The notes: generated by a model from the sequence alone, not told the origin. 64,000 bases of DNA from Pseudomonas rhizophila (GCF_003033885.1 NZ_CP024081.1:4427919-4491918), one strand, 5' to 3'; positions 19,730 through 29,369 are shown, counted from the stretch's first letter. Made by a program: numbers and translations.

Positions 19730-19800
19730 CCTGTGGCGAGGGAGCTTGCTCCCGCTGGACTGTTGCGCAGCCCGACGGGAGCAAGCTCCCTCGCCACGGG
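19730..19800. repeat. REP-type inverted pair
   Basis: GTGGCGAGGGAGCTTGCTCC and its inverse, separated by about 20 bp, lie between the DJ-1 and HEAT-repeat genes. It belongs to the same family as the doublets at 5329 and 40184. Confidence 0.8.
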
Positions 19801-19866
19801 CCGGACTACACATTGGCAGCCACATCCCCTATAAAGTCCAACACACCTCACCGCACGGACCCCGCC

Positions 19867-20970
19867 ATGAGCACCGCCACCACCTCATCCCCTGCCCTCA
19901 AGGAAATCTTCAACGCCACACGCCTTGAGCACATCGCCAGTGAAATGAGCGCGGTGTATCCGGCTTTCGATAGCCGGGCGTTCCTGGACATGGCCAATGA
20001 CGGGCTGAGCGAGTTGTCGGTGATGCAACGCATGGCGCGAGTCAGTGAGTGCCTACATGCGGTACTGCCCTTGGAGTACGAGGCGTCGCTGGATGTGCTG
20101 CGGGACCTGGCGCCCCGACTCAACAGCATGTTTGTCAGTATGTTCCTGCCCCACTACGTGGCGTCCTACGGCCGGCACAGCTTCGACCTGTCCCTGGATG
20201 CGCTCAAGTATTTCACCCGGTTCGGCTCTTCGGAGTTCGCCGTGCGGCATTTCCTGCGCGATGACCTGGCGCGCACCCTCAAGGCCATGCACGACTGGGC
20301 GCACGACCCCAACGAACACGTACGTCGCCTGGCCAGTGAAGGCAGTCGACCGCGCTTGCCCTGGTCGTTCCACCTGGAGCCGATCCAGGCCAACCCCGAC
20401 CTCGCCGCCGCGATCCTTGAGGCCCTCAAGGCCGACAACAGTCTGTATGTACGCAAGTCCGTGGCCAACCATCTCAACGACATCACCAAGCAGCACCCTG
20501 ATTGGGTGCTGGACCGGATCGAAGGCTGGCCCCTGCAAGATCGCCATACCGCATGGATCGCCCGCCATGCTTTGCGCAGCCTGATCAAACAAGGCAATTC
20601 GCGGGCACTGGCGGTTATCGGCGTCGGCGGCAAGGCGCACATCCAGGTGCTGGACTTACAGGTCACGCCGGCGGTGATTCGTCTCGGCGAACCGATTACC
20701 TTGTCGTTCAAGGTGCAATCAACCCTCGAGCAGAACCAGCGCCTGGTGATCGACTATGCCATCGACTACGTGAAAGCCTCGGGCGGCAACTCGGCCAAAG
20801 TCTTCAAGCTCAAGACCTTCGACCTGCCTGCCCTTGAGTGCGTCAGCCTCAGCCGTTCCCAGCATATTCGCGAACTGACCACCCGCCGACACTACGCGGG
20901 CCGGCATGCGGTGCATCTGCTGGTCAATGGCGAACGGCTGGGCAGCACGGCGTTCGACATCGTTCCCTGA
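19867..20970 (+). CDS. AlkD-like HEAT-repeat DNA alkylation repair protein
   Basis: 367 residues, mostly alpha-helical HEAT-like repeats over the first 250 positions. Segments such as WAHDPNEHVRRLASEGSRPRLPW and ADNSLYVRKSVANHLNDITKQHPDWVL are typical of the DNA alkylation repair (AlkD/AlkC) superfamily, the second resembling the conserved R/K-S-V-A-N-x-L-x-D motif of AlkC-type proteins. A C-terminal beta-rich domain of about 100 residues follows (IQVLDLQVTPAVIRLGEPITLSF), as in the Ig-like-tailed AlkC subgroup. Such enzymes excise N3- or N7-alkylated bases without flipping them. Other alkylation-repair genes lie 33 kb away. Confidence 0.75.
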   Translation: MSTATTSSPALKEIFNATRLEHIASEMSAVYPAFDSRAFLDMANDGLSELSVMQRMARVSECLHAVLPLEYEASLDVLRDLAPRLNSMFVSMFLPHYVASYGRHSFDLSLDALKYFTRFGSSEFAVRHFLRDDLARTLKAMHDWAHDPNEHVRRLASEGSRPRLPWSFHLEPIQANPDLAAAILEALKADNSLYVRKSVANHLNDITKQHPDWVLDRIEGWPLQDRHTAWIARHALRSLIKQGNSRALAVIGVGGKAHIQVLDLQVTPAVIRLGEPITLSFKVQSTLEQNQRLVIDYAIDYVKASGGNSAKVFKLKTFDLPALECVSLSRSQHIRELTTRRHYAGRHAVHLLVNGERLGSTAFDIVP

Positions 20971-20978
20971 GCGGCCGC

Positions 20979-23057
20979 TCAGGCCAGCGCCAGCCGTTGT
21001 GCCTTGCGAATGTCCTGCAGGAAGCGCTCGGCCGGCAGCGGGTGGCCCAGCAGGTAACCCTGCAGCGAATCGCAACCCAATTGAGTCAGGAAATCCTGCT
21101 GCACGTCGGTCTCCACCCCTTCGGCAACAATCCGCAGCCCCAGGGCCTGGCCGAGGGCGACGATGGCCGAGACAATCGCCGCATCATCACTGTCGTGCTC
21201 CAGGTCGCGGACGAAACCGCGATCGATCTTCAGCTCGTTGGCCGGCAAACGCTTGAGGTACATCAGGCTCGAATAACCGGTGCCAAAGTCGTCGATGGAC
21301 AAATCCACGCCCATGTCCGAGAGCTGCTGCAGCACGGTCATGCTTGCATCGGCATCGCTCATCGCCGTGGTTTCGGTGATTTCCAGGGTCAGGCTGTTGG
21401 CCGGCAGATGATGAATTTCCAGCGCCGTGGCGACGCTCTGCACCAAGCCCACGTGACAGAACTGCAAGGCCGACAGGTTCACCGCGATGCGCCAGTCGGT
21501 GTAGCCGAGCACGTACCATTCGCGCATCTGGCGGCAGGCCTCGTTCAACACCCATTCCCCGATGGGAATGATCAGCCCGGTCTTTTCCGCAAGGTCGATG
21601 AAAGTATCGGGCATCAACAGGCCCTGGGTTGGATGCGTCCAGCGCAACAAGGCTTCGGCCCCCACCGGACGGCCGTTGGCAGCGTCGAACTTGGGCTGGT
21701 AATGGAGGCTGAACTGGCGTTGCTCGACGGCGATGCGCAGGTCTTGCAGCAGTTGCAGTTGCTTGCGGGCGTTGCTGTTCATCGAGGCATCGAAAAAGCT
21801 GTAGCCATTCTTGCCGGCGCCCTTGGCGTGGTACATCGCCGCGTCGGCATTCATCAGCAGCTCTTCGGCGCTCTGGCCGTTGCCCGGATAAAGCGCGATG
21901 CCGACACTGGCGGATATCTGCAGGTCATGATCGGCCACCCGGAATGTGCGACCGATCAGCCCGACCTGGCGGGCCGCCAGGCGCAACGCATCGTCAGGCT
22001 CGGCCAGTTGCACCAGCAGCACGAACTCATCACCGCCGATCCGCGCCAGGGTGTCCTGGCTGCGCAAGTCTTCCCGCAGGCGCAGGGCCACGTCGCGCAG
22101 CAACAGGTCGCCCATGTGATGGCCGAAAGCATCGTTGACCGGTTTGAAGCCATCCAGGTCGATGAACATCAAGGCGAAACAGCCGCCCTGCTCATGCACC
22201 CGATGCATGGCCTGACCGATACGATCGGCCAGCAGCACGCGGTTGGGCAATTCGGTGAGGGGGTCGTGCAGGGCCAGTTGCGTCAGTTCACGGTTGGCCA
22301 GAGTCAGCGATTGGGCCAGCTCTGCGGTCCGGGCCTCCAGGCGCGCATCGAGAATCGACGTGAGCAAGGCGATGGCCAGTACCGCCAACGTGGTGATCAG
22401 CACCAGATTGTCCAGACCCTTGCCACTCAAGCCGTCCAGAGCACCGCAAAAGCTGCCGTCGCTGAAGCGCGCTGCGGCCATGCCGGTGTAATGCATGCCG
22501 ACAATGGCCAGGCCCATCACGACAGCAGCGCCGGCGCGGGCCAGACGTACATGGGGGATGTTCTGGCGCAAGCGAAAGGCGATCCACAACGCAGCCGCCG
22601 AAGCGCCGACCGCAATCACCAGCGAAGCCCCGAACAACGAGGGGTCATAATCAATACCCGGCTGCATCCGCAGCGCCGCCATGCCGGTGTAATGCATGGC
22701 GCTGATGCCGGCGCCCATGATCAACGCGCCGAAAGCCAGTTGCCACGCCGGCAATTGCGGTTGACTGACCAACCACAGGGCAAAACCGCAGGACAGGATG
22801 GCGATCAGCAGGGACAAGGCGGTGATCGATACATCGTAGCCAAGCTCCACCGGCAAGGTGAACGCCAGCATGCCGATAAAATGCATGGACCAGACCCCGA
22901 CGCCCATTGCCAGGGAACCGCCGGCCATCCACCAATGCGCCGCGCGCCCCTGGGTGGTCGCGATGCGTCCGGTCATGTCCAGCGCAGTGTAGGAAGCCAG
23001 TACCGCAACAAACAGGGAAATTGAAACAAGGGCCGGGGAGTAACTGCCGATGAGCAT
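20979..23057 (-). CDS. MHYT-GGDEF-EAL membrane c-di-GMP enzyme (MucR-like)
   Basis: 692 residues. The N-terminal seven-helix MHYT sensor (about 1-230) shows the repeated MHFIGM, MHYTGM, MHYTGM motifs expected to bind a metal and sense O2, NO or CO. A GGDEF domain follows with an intact GGDEF signature (RIGGDEFVLL), then an EAL domain with GAEALLRW, NLSALQF and DDFGTGYSSL. Both catalytic signatures are intact, so it could make and hydrolyse c-di-GMP. Architecture and length match P. aeruginosa MucR, which supports alginate synthesis, better than NbdA. The start at 23057 (MLIGSYSPALVSIS) places the first helix correctly. Confidence 0.85.
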   Translation of the reverse strand: MLIGSYSPALVSISLFVAVLASYTALDMTGRIATTQGRAAHWWMAGGSLAMGVGVWSMHFIGMLAFTLPVELGYDVSITALSLLIAILSCGFALWLVSQPQLPAWQLAFGALIMGAGISAMHYTGMAALRMQPGIDYDPSLFGASLVIAVGASAAALWIAFRLRQNIPHVRLARAGAAVVMGLAIVGMHYTGMAAARFSDGSFCGALDGLSGKGLDNLVLITTLAVLAIALLTSILDARLEARTAELAQSLTLANRELTQLALHDPLTELPNRVLLADRIGQAMHRVHEQGGCFALMFIDLDGFKPVNDAFGHHMGDLLLRDVALRLREDLRSQDTLARIGGDEFVLLVQLAEPDDALRLAARQVGLIGRTFRVADHDLQISASVGIALYPGNGQSAEELLMNADAAMYHAKGAGKNGYSFFDASMNSNARKQLQLLQDLRIAVEQRQFSLHYQPKFDAANGRPVGAEALLRWTHPTQGLLMPDTFIDLAEKTGLIIPIGEWVLNEACRQMREWYVLGYTDWRIAVNLSALQFCHVGLVQSVATALEIHHLPANSLTLEITETTAMSDADASMTVLQQLSDMGVDLSIDDFGTGYSSLMYLKRLPANELKIDRGFVRDLEHDSDDAAIVSAIVALGQALGLRIVAEGVETDVQQDFLTQLGCDSLQGYLLGHPLPAERFLQDIRKAQRLALA

Positions 23058-23276
23058 GGTTTTTTCTCGTGACTGGAAAGCCGAACTGCTTCCATGCCCG
23101 GTTGAAAGGCGGCGATTGTACTCAATTGCGGTACGGGCGTACCGACCAAATATCAAAAAGCCATCAACCCTGGAATATTTGCGACGAAGGACATCTTGTC
23201 TCCGGATGACTGAAGGCACCTGCGTCACAGGCCGTTCGGCTAAGCTGTGGTGGGCCATATTTCAGGAGACCCATCC

Positions 23277-23903
23277 ATGATCGCCCCAACCACCGCGTTA
23301 GTGGTAATAGACGTTCAGAACGACTTCATCCCCGGAGGCCAATTAGCCGTACCGGGGGGTGACGAAATCGTGCCATTGATCAACCGCCTGGGTCGTTCAT
23401 TCAGGCAGGTCATCCTGGCCCAGGACTGGCATCCGGCCGGGCATGCTTCGTTTGCCTCCAGCCATCCGGACAAGCAACCGTTCGACCTCATTCAACTGCC
23501 CTATGGCGAACAGAAACTGTGGCCCGACCACTGCATACAGGGCACCCAAGGCGCCGCGCTGCACCCGGCCCTGGACCTGCCCCACGCGCAACTGATCATT
23601 CGTAAGGGTTGCAACCCGGACATCGACAGCTATTCGGCCTTCATGGAAGCCGACCGCCAGACACCCACCGGCCTGACGGGCTACCTCAAGGAGCGCGGCA
23701 TCGATACGGTGTACATGGTGGGGCTGGCGCTGGATTTCTGCGTGATGTTCTCGGCGCTGGATGCCCGGGCGGCGGGGTTCAACGCGCTTGTGGTGCTCGA
23801 CGCCTGTCGGGGCATTGATATCGACGGTTCGATGGAGGCGGCAATCCGGCGGATGCAGCAAGCGGGTGTGGCGCTGATTGAATCGAGCGCAATAAACGCC
23901 TGA
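23277..23903 (+). CDS. pncA: Nicotinamidase
   Basis: 208 residues of the isochorismatase-like hydrolase family. The catalytic triad is visible: Asp in VIDVQNDFIPGG, Lys in IIRKGCNPDIDSYSAF and Cys in GLALDFCVMFSALDA. The metal-binding residues lie in QDWHPAGHASF. It converts nicotinamide to nicotinate for NAD salvage. TTCAGGAGACCC before the ATG at 23277 provides the ribosome-binding site. Convergent with the histidine-kinase gene 14 bp downstream. Confidence 0.9.
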   Translation: MIAPTTALVVIDVQNDFIPGGQLAVPGGDEIVPLINRLGRSFRQVILAQDWHPAGHASFASSHPDKQPFDLIQLPYGEQKLWPDHCIQGTQGAALHPALDLPHAQLIIRKGCNPDIDSYSAFMEADRQTPTGLTGYLKERGIDTVYMVGLALDFCVMFSALDARAAGFNALVVLDACRGIDIDGSMEAAIRRMQQAGVALIESSAINA

Positions 23904-23917
23904 CCCCTCCCCCAGCC

Positions 23918-25216
23918 TCACCGCGTTGGCAACCACAAGCGCAATCGCGCCCCACCCAGCGGCGAAGCTTGCGCCGTCAGCGTACCGCCCTGGGCTTGCA
24001 GGGCGCGACGGCTGATGGCCAGGCCCAGGCCAAAACCACCCGTGGCGCGGTCGCGGCTGCGGTCCAAGCGATAGAACGGTTCGAATATACGCTCGCGCTC
24101 GCTGTCAGGAATACCGATACCGTCGTCGTCGACCCAGATCTCGCAACCCTGGACGCCGACCAGCACGCCGACCTGGATCCGCTTTTCGCAATAACGCATG
24201 GCGTTGCGTAACAGATTCTGCAACGCCCGGGCCGTCAGGCGCGGGTCCAGCACGAAACGCTCCAGCGTGCCGTGCAGCAGCACATCGATCACCACATCCG
24301 GCGCCGCCAGGTCCTCGTCGACACTGCCCAGGATACTGTCGATGAACTCGTCCAGCGCCACCTCCACGCGTTCGGGCAGAAGCTCGGGGTTCTGCAGACG
24401 GCTGTAAGACAGCAACTCCAGCACCAACTCATCCAGCTCGCGGATGTGCGCCACCAACCCTTGCAGCCGTTCGCGACTGGCCGGCGGCAGGTCATCGGAC
24501 AGCGCCAGGGCCAGGCCGAAATCGAGGCGGGTCAATGGCGTGCGCAATTCATGGGACACTGCATTGAGCAGATCGCGCTGCTGGTTGAGCAAGCGCTCGA
24601 TGTCGCCGGCCATTGTGTCGAACACGTGGGCCAGGCTGCCGATGTTCGAGCTGGAGCCAATCTGCGTACGTTCGCTCAAATGGCCTTTGCCGAAGCGTTC
24701 AGCCGTGCGTTTGAGCCGTTCCAGATCGCGCCAATGCGGCCGCAACCAAAGCAGCAGGCAAGCCAGCATCGTGGCACCGATCAACACGTTGATGCTCCAG
24801 TACAGCCAACTGACCTCGGTCGGGTCCGGGGGCACAATCATCTTGACCGCCGTGCGCTCATCCAGCGGCGCGGCCGCCAAGGTTCGCCAGGCCCATTCGC
24901 CCAGGCGCACCACGTTCTCGCCGCGCTTTAGACGCGCCTGCTCGTCAGTGCTGAAACCCTCATCCTCGATGGCCGCCAGTTCGATGCGCAGCGGCTCGAA
25001 TTCCTTGTCCATCTGTGCCGCCAGTGCCGGCCACTGCTCGCTGGGCACGTTATGGAACTGCCGGACCATCAAGGTTTGCAGGCCACGGGAATAATCGAGG
25101 TTGTAGTTCAGGAAGCGCTCATGAAACAGCCGGACCACCAACTCCGGCATCAGATAGATCGCGGCGCTGTAGGACACGATGGTGACCAGGTAAAGGCGAA
25201 TCAGCAGCTTCCACAT
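23918..25216 (-). CDS. Sensor histidine kinase, RstB-like
   Basis: 432 residues. Two membrane helices (about 5-23 and 145-165) enclose a periplasmic region of about 120 residues; then HAMP (LRPHWRDLERLKRTAERFG), the HisKA box NAVSHELRTPLTRL with the phospho-accepting His, and the ATPase domain with N box LLRNAMRYC, G1 VDDDGIGIP and G2 GGFGLGLAISRR. The periplasmic domain, the WLRPHWRDL linker and the overall length resemble RstB. It follows its response regulator with a 4-bp gap. Confidence 0.85.
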   Translation of the reverse strand: MWKLLIRLYLVTIVSYSAAIYLMPELVVRLFHERFLNYNLDYSRGLQTLMVRQFHNVPSEQWPALAAQMDKEFEPLRIELAAIEDEGFSTDEQARLKRGENVVRLGEWAWRTLAAAPLDERTAVKMIVPPDPTEVSWLYWSINVLIGATMLACLLLWLRPHWRDLERLKRTAERFGKGHLSERTQIGSSSNIGSLAHVFDTMAGDIERLLNQQRDLLNAVSHELRTPLTRLDFGLALALSDDLPPASRERLQGLVAHIRELDELVLELLSYSRLQNPELLPERVEVALDEFIDSILGSVDEDLAAPDVVIDVLLHGTLERFVLDPRLTARALQNLLRNAMRYCEKRIQVGVLVGVQGCEIWVDDDGIGIPDSERERIFEPFYRLDRSRDRATGGFGLGLAISRRALQAQGGTLTAQASPLGGARLRLWLPTR

Positions 25217-25220
25217 CGAC

Positions 25221-25922
25221 TCAGCATTCCCACTCGGAACGGCTGAACAGATAACCCTTGCCCCACACGGTCTTGATCTTGCGGGCTTCGCCGGCGTTGT
25301 CGTCGAACTTGCGCCGCAGCTTGGAGATCGCCACGTCCACCGAGCGGTCGGTGCCGTTGAACTCGATGCCGCGCAGACGCTGCAGAATCTGGTCGCGGCT
25401 CAGCACCTCGCCGCAATGCCGGGCCAGTACCACCAGCAGGTTGTATTCGCCGCTGGACAGCTCCACCGCTTGCCCGCGCCAGGTCACGGTGCGTTCGGAC
25501 AGGTCGATGCACAGGTTGCCCATGAGAATGCGATCGTTGACCGTCTGCGGCTCGGTAAGGCTGCTGCGGCGCAACAAGGTCCGAACGCGTGCCAGCAGGA
25601 CCCGGGGTTCACAGGGCTTGCTGACGTAGTCATCGGCGCCCATTTCCAGGCCCAACACCTGATCATGGCTGTCGTCCCGGGCGGTGAGCATCAGAATCGG
25701 CAGGGTCGCCGAATCGGCCCGCAACAAGCGGCAGACCTGCAAGCCGTCCAGCCCCGGCAGCATCAGATCGAGGATCACCAGGTCCGGCGGATCGACCCGC
25801 GCCCGTTCCCGCACATGATCGCCACGGCTGAGCACACTGACCCTGTAGCCGTTGCGCTCCAGGTAGCTGGCGATCAGTTCAGAGAGGGCGGTGTCGTCTT
25901 CCACCAGGAGGATGTTGGGCAT
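25221..25922 (-). CDS. OmpR-family response regulator, RstA-like
   Basis: 233 residues. Receiver domain with acidic pocket VEDD, phospho-acceptor Asp in LVILDLMLPGLDG, Thr in LMLTARDD and Lys in YVSKPCEPR; then a winged-helix DNA-binding domain with ELSSGEYNLLVVLARH, GTDRSVDVAISKLRRK and IKTVWGKGYLFS. The ATG at 25922 starts the receiver (MPNILLVEDD); the frame stays open upstream but that part runs through a REP element. Co-transcribed with the kinase downstream. Confidence 0.9.
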   Translation of the reverse strand: MPNILLVEDDTALSELIASYLERNGYRVSVLSRGDHVRERARVDPPDLVILDLMLPGLDGLQVCRLLRADSATLPILMLTARDDSHDQVLGLEMGADDYVSKPCEPRVLLARVRTLLRRSSLTEPQTVNDRILMGNLCIDLSERTVTWRGQAVELSSGEYNLLVVLARHCGEVLSRDQILQRLRGIEFNGTDRSVDVAISKLRRKFDDNAGEARKIKTVWGKGYLFSRSEWEC

Positions 25923-25954
25923 GGTGTTTCCAGAGTGCTGGGGCGCCTGGCGGA

Positions 25955-26028
25955 TCGCCTTCGCGAGCAAGCCCCTCCCACAATGTTCATGTAAACCTCT
26001 GTGGGAGCGGGCTTGCTCGCGAAGGCGA
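25955..26028. repeat. REP-type inverted pair (TGTGGGAGCGGGCTTGCTCGCGAA family)
   Basis: TCGCCTTCGCGAGCAAGCCC and its inverse enclose about 20 bp, just upstream of the response-regulator gene. The rest of the 470-bp gap to 26395 is relatively AT-rich and holds, apart from the inverted repeat at 26274, no gene that I can support. Confidence 0.75.
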
Positions 26029-26273
26029 CATAACAGGCACCAAGGAATCAAGCTGCCAAGGATATACGCCCTCACCCACCCACGAGCAAACCCCTTACAC
26101 AATTTCACACAGCACCTACAAAGCTTTACCGATGCGCCCCCTTCCCCCCCTAGCATGCAACGTTCACTGTCGGAGAAGCACCATGCCAAAGAACTCCCTC
26201 GCCACTCCAGGGCACAAGCACATTTAAGAGTCAGCCCGCCTGAGAGCCACTCAAAAAATCATAAATAAAAGTG

Positions 26274-26305
26274 CTTGTAAACTGTCAGGAATGACAGTTT
26301 ACAAG
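26274..26305. promoter_or_regulatory. 32-bp perfect inverted repeat with CTGTCA-N4-TGACAG core
   Basis: Fourteen-base arms, CTTGTAAACTGTCA and its exact complement, flank a 4-bp GGAA centre, 90 bp before the start codon of the 151-aa gene. The inner 20 bp, AACTGTCAGGAATGACAGTT, resemble the operators at 32742 and 52982 (shared CTGTCA-N4-TGACAG). It may be a regulator-binding site or an RNA hairpin; the shared core and the promoter position favour an operator. Confidence 0.5.
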
Positions 26306-26395
26306 CCTTTAAAAAACGCGTTCTCTAGAGTTCATCCAGCATTAGGGTCAACACGGCCTTTGGACACCTTAGTTCTAGCAACGGAGACCGAATCC

Positions 26396-26851
26396 ATGAA
26401 TGCTGCCACTTATCAATTGAGCTTTGCTCCCGGCAACTATGTCACCGCGTCAGCTTTCTCCACCAATGGTAAAGACTTCCCCGAGTTTGTCGCCACCTCT
26501 CGGCTGATCGAAAAGAAAAAAGCAGGTATCACGCGAACGGAAGCCGTGGTGATTACCGCCATTGATCGGGAAGAAAAAAAGACGAGGGCGACAATCACTT
26601 CCACTCGTGAGCTCATTATCATCATTCCGGCAAATTTCGAGCCGGGTAGCTATGAGTTGAAAACACGGGATGATGTGGGCTTCAGCCTCAAGGAGTCCAC
26701 CACTATTTACGAAGGTATTTCCGGCAGCATTGAATTGGTACCGGCCTCGGAGGGGAACGTAAGGGGCAACTTCAATGTTGATCTAGAACTGCCGGGAACC
26801 AATGGACAAACCATGCTGCTCAAAGGCCAGTTCCAGGTGCTCAAGGCTTGA
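26396..26851 (+). CDS. Hypothetical 151-aa beta-rich protein
   Basis: Not recognised. 151 residues without signal peptide or membrane helix. The sequence is a run of predicted beta strands (TYQLSFAPGNYVTASAFS, TEAVVITAIDREEKK, RATITSTRELIIIIPANF, GSYELKTRDD, NGQTMLLKGQFQVLKA), compatible with a small jelly-roll or lipocalin-like barrel. Base composition is less GC-rich than most of the window. ACGGAGACC precedes the ATG at 26396 and decides the start. It lies behind the 32-bp inverted repeat at 26274 and ends before a shared terminator facing the autotransporter gene. Confidence 0.6.
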   Translation: MNAATYQLSFAPGNYVTASAFSTNGKDFPEFVATSRLIEKKKAGITRTEAVVITAIDREEKKTRATITSTRELIIIIPANFEPGSYELKTRDDVGFSLKESTTIYEGISGSIELVPASEGNVRGNFNVDLELPGTNGQTMLLKGQFQVLKA

Positions 26852-26873
26852 TAGTTCGCTGCCAACACCACGT

Positions 26874-26901
26874 AAAAAGGGAAGCCGAAGCTTCCCTTTT
26901 T
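26874..26901. terminator. Bidirectional rho-independent terminator
   Basis: A hairpin AAGGGAAGC/GCTTCCCTT with a 3-4-nt loop has an A-tract on the left and a T-tract on the right. It serves both the 151-aa gene on the plus strand and the convergent autotransporter gene. Confidence 0.85.
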
Positions 26902-26909
26902 TACATGAC

Positions 26910-29369
26910 TCAGAATGAGTAGTGAGCGCCCAGATTGAAACCGATGTCCTTGGTGACATTGTCACCTTTGCTGGTATCGAGTTCGGCATGCACCTGCCAA
27001 CGATCACTCAATGTCCATGAGGCTCCCGCCGCCACTTCGAACCGGGTACCGGACAAGTCGTTGTTGAACTTGTTGTTGTTGACTCGAACTTCGTTGTGCT
27101 TGGCGAACTCCTGGACCACCGCGGTGCGAATATGCGGTTGCAGTACGCTGCCATCGTCCAGGGTCATACCCCGTCCCAGTGTCACACCCACTTTGCCCAG
27201 CATGGATCGCGTGGTGTCGGCGTCCGCCTTCAAACCATTATCGAGGTTGAAATCCTTGCCCTGCACTGTCGCCATCTGCCACTGAGTAAACGGCTCCACA
27301 TAGTAGCCATCCTTGATATCGATGTGTTTACCAAACTCCACCGACGCACTGGCCCCCAGGTTGTTGTAGCCGCCCTTGGTCCTGGTGCCATCGCTCATCG
27401 TCACCTTGGCGTCGTTACGGAAATGGTTGAGCTTGGCGACGGTATCCAGGTAGTAACCGCTATCACCCAGCCAAGTGCCGTACATACCCAGGGAGGTGCT
27501 GTCGATTTCGCCTGAGCTGCCACGGCTCAAATCGAGGTTCGACTTGCTGTAACCGGCGAATACACCCAGCAACACACGTTCGCCCGCGATCTGCACCGGG
27601 GTATCGACCCCCAGGGAGATGCCGTGTTGATTCTGACTGTAGCCGTTGCCGTAAGCGTTGGTGGTGACGCTGTATCGGTTACCGAACGAACGAATCCAGC
27701 CACCCGTCTGGCCGCCATTGACCCGCAGATCGCCCATCCGGGTGTTCAACAACGCCATCTCGCCATAGATCACTGTGGGCGCAGTACCGAAGATGGCCAT
27801 GACCGAACGGGTCGGTGTGCTGATCACATCCTTATCAGGTTGCAGATACCAGTCATCTCCGTTCTTCACCAAGCGGTAGGTATAAGCGCCGACATCCACG
27901 CGATCATTGACCAGATCGTACTGGGCGCCTGAGGCGACACTCTGCACCACCTTGATCGAGTCATCATTGACCGGATCAAGACCGGTGCTGGCGACCAACA
28001 ACTGATGATTGCCGGTAGCGCTGCCCGTGATATTCAGCAGGTCACTGATGCCCTGATTGAAGTCGGTGCCTATTTCGAACCTGCCATTACCCGCCAGATT
28101 GGCCACGTCCAGTTGGAAATATTGCTGATTGCTCCCCAGCCGAACGGTCCCGCCAGAGTTGAGCGTAAGATTGCTCACCGCCTGGCTGTCGGTCATCTGC
28201 CACAACGCCTGATTGCTGATGGCGAAATTGGATACGCCACTTACCAAGCCGGTCAGGCTGGCGCCGTTATCCAAGGTCAGATTGGACACGCTGTCGGCAG
28301 CGCCCATTACATCACCGACCATTACGCTGCGGTTGTTGATCGAGACATTGGCGACATCTTGCAAGTTGCCGGTGAGCGTAGAGGCGTTGTTGATCACCAC
28401 GCTCGAGGCGCCGAGGACATTACCCGTCATACTCGCCTGATTGTTGAGGGTCGCACTGGTGACGTTTTGCATATCACCGGTCAACGCCGCCGCGTTTTGC
28501 AGGACGACGTTACCCGAACCACCCTCATCCACCACGATATTACCGGCCAAGGTACTGTTGTCGACGAGTAAATCAGCCGCGGCACCGGTACGCACTTCCA
28601 GCAACGTACCGTTCCCGCCGATCAGGGTTGAACCGTTGCGGACCTGGATGTTGGCCACACCTGGAATATTGGCCGGACTGTAGCCGACGACAATGGCCGA
28701 ACCGCTTTGACCTTCTACCTGGGTACTGTCCAGCACGATCGACGACTGGATGACCGTTGACGCGTTGGCATCGGTGCCCACGATCAACCCGTTCAGGCCA
28801 CCAGTGATCGTGCTGCCGCTGGCGGACAGCGCTCCCTCATGCAGACGTATCCCGAAACTGTTGGCGCCGGTGCCCTCCACCGTGGAGTCCTGAACGGTCA
28901 GGTCGCTGAAACGGTTGCCAGCGAGCCCTCCCACCAAGCCTCGGACCACACTGTTGTTACCCAGGGTGACCTGCGAGCCGCCAGCACTGTTGATATTACG
29001 TGCGGCTAATATGCCAATTCCCTGAGCACTGGTCACCGTGGAGTTATTCAACGTCGCACTGGCGTTGGTCAGCGCAATGCCCTGGGTCAGGCCATTCACT
29101 CCGTCAGGGGTGACCGTGGAGTTGGTCAGGTTAACCGTGGCACCCGCAACGCCGGTGATGCCTAAGGTCGAGGCCCCCGAGCCTGTTAACGTGGCGCCGA
29201 TTTCAACGGTCCAGGTTTCCACCGGGGTATTAACGTCAATAGCCTGACTTTGCCCAGCGGGAACAGTGCCAGCTTGGGCCAGCGATGGATTGATCAGCAG
29301 CGGCATGAACAACAAGGCCGACACGCTGGTAGCTGTCTTGCGATAGGAAAATACAGACTTAGACGACAT
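26910..29369 (-). CDS. Autotransporter (type V secretion) with pectate-lyase-like passenger
   Basis: 819 residues. Signal peptide at 1-33 (SALLFMPLLINPSLAQA), then a passenger of about 500 residues built of short repeated strands rich in Asn, Ser, Thr and Gly. These include STVTPDGVNG, NNASTLTGNLQDVANVSINNRS and SLTGLVSGVSNFAISN, the beta-helix pattern of pertactin-like proteins. The C-terminal 260 residues form the translocator barrel (starting near RVNGGQTGGWIRSFG) and end in GFNLGAHYSF, a classical terminal beta-strand with Phe. The product is surface-exposed, perhaps an adhesin. The preceding 269-bp gap contains its promoter region and an imperfect hairpin. Confidence 0.9.
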   Translation of the reverse strand: MSSKSVFSYRKTATSVSALLFMPLLINPSLAQAGTVPAGQSQAIDVNTPVETWTVEIGATLTGSGASTLGITGVAGATVNLTNSTVTPDGVNGLTQGIALTNASATLNNSTVTSAQGIGILAARNINSAGGSQVTLGNNSVVRGLVGGLAGNRFSDLTVQDSTVEGTGANSFGIRLHEGALSASGSTITGGLNGLIVGTDANASTVIQSSIVLDSTQVEGQSGSAIVVGYSPANIPGVANIQVRNGSTLIGGNGTLLEVRTGAAADLLVDNSTLAGNIVVDEGGSGNVVLQNAAALTGDMQNVTSATLNNQASMTGNVLGASSVVINNASTLTGNLQDVANVSINNRSVMVGDVMGAADSVSNLTLDNGASLTGLVSGVSNFAISNQALWQMTDSQAVSNLTLNSGGTVRLGSNQQYFQLDVANLAGNGRFEIGTDFNQGISDLLNITGSATGNHQLLVASTGLDPVNDDSIKVVQSVASGAQYDLVNDRVDVGAYTYRLVKNGDDWYLQPDKDVISTPTRSVMAIFGTAPTVIYGEMALLNTRMGDLRVNGGQTGGWIRSFGNRYSVTTNAYGNGYSQNQHGISLGVDTPVQIAGERVLLGVFAGYSKSNLDLSRGSSGEIDSTSLGMYGTWLGDSGYYLDTVAKLNHFRNDAKVTMSDGTRTKGGYNNLGASASVEFGKHIDIKDGYYVEPFTQWQMATVQGKDFNLDNGLKADADTTRSMLGKVGVTLGRGMTLDDGSVLQPHIRTAVVQEFAKHNEVRVNNNKFNNDLSGTRFEVAAGASWTLSDRWQVHAELDTSKGDNVTKDIGFNLGAHYSF

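Noticed and set aside
20838..23024. 728-codon open frame on the plus strand opposite the MHYT-GGDEF-EAL gene
   Set aside because: Antisense shadow of a clear three-domain protein; its translation is Gln/His/Arg-rich and resembles nothing.
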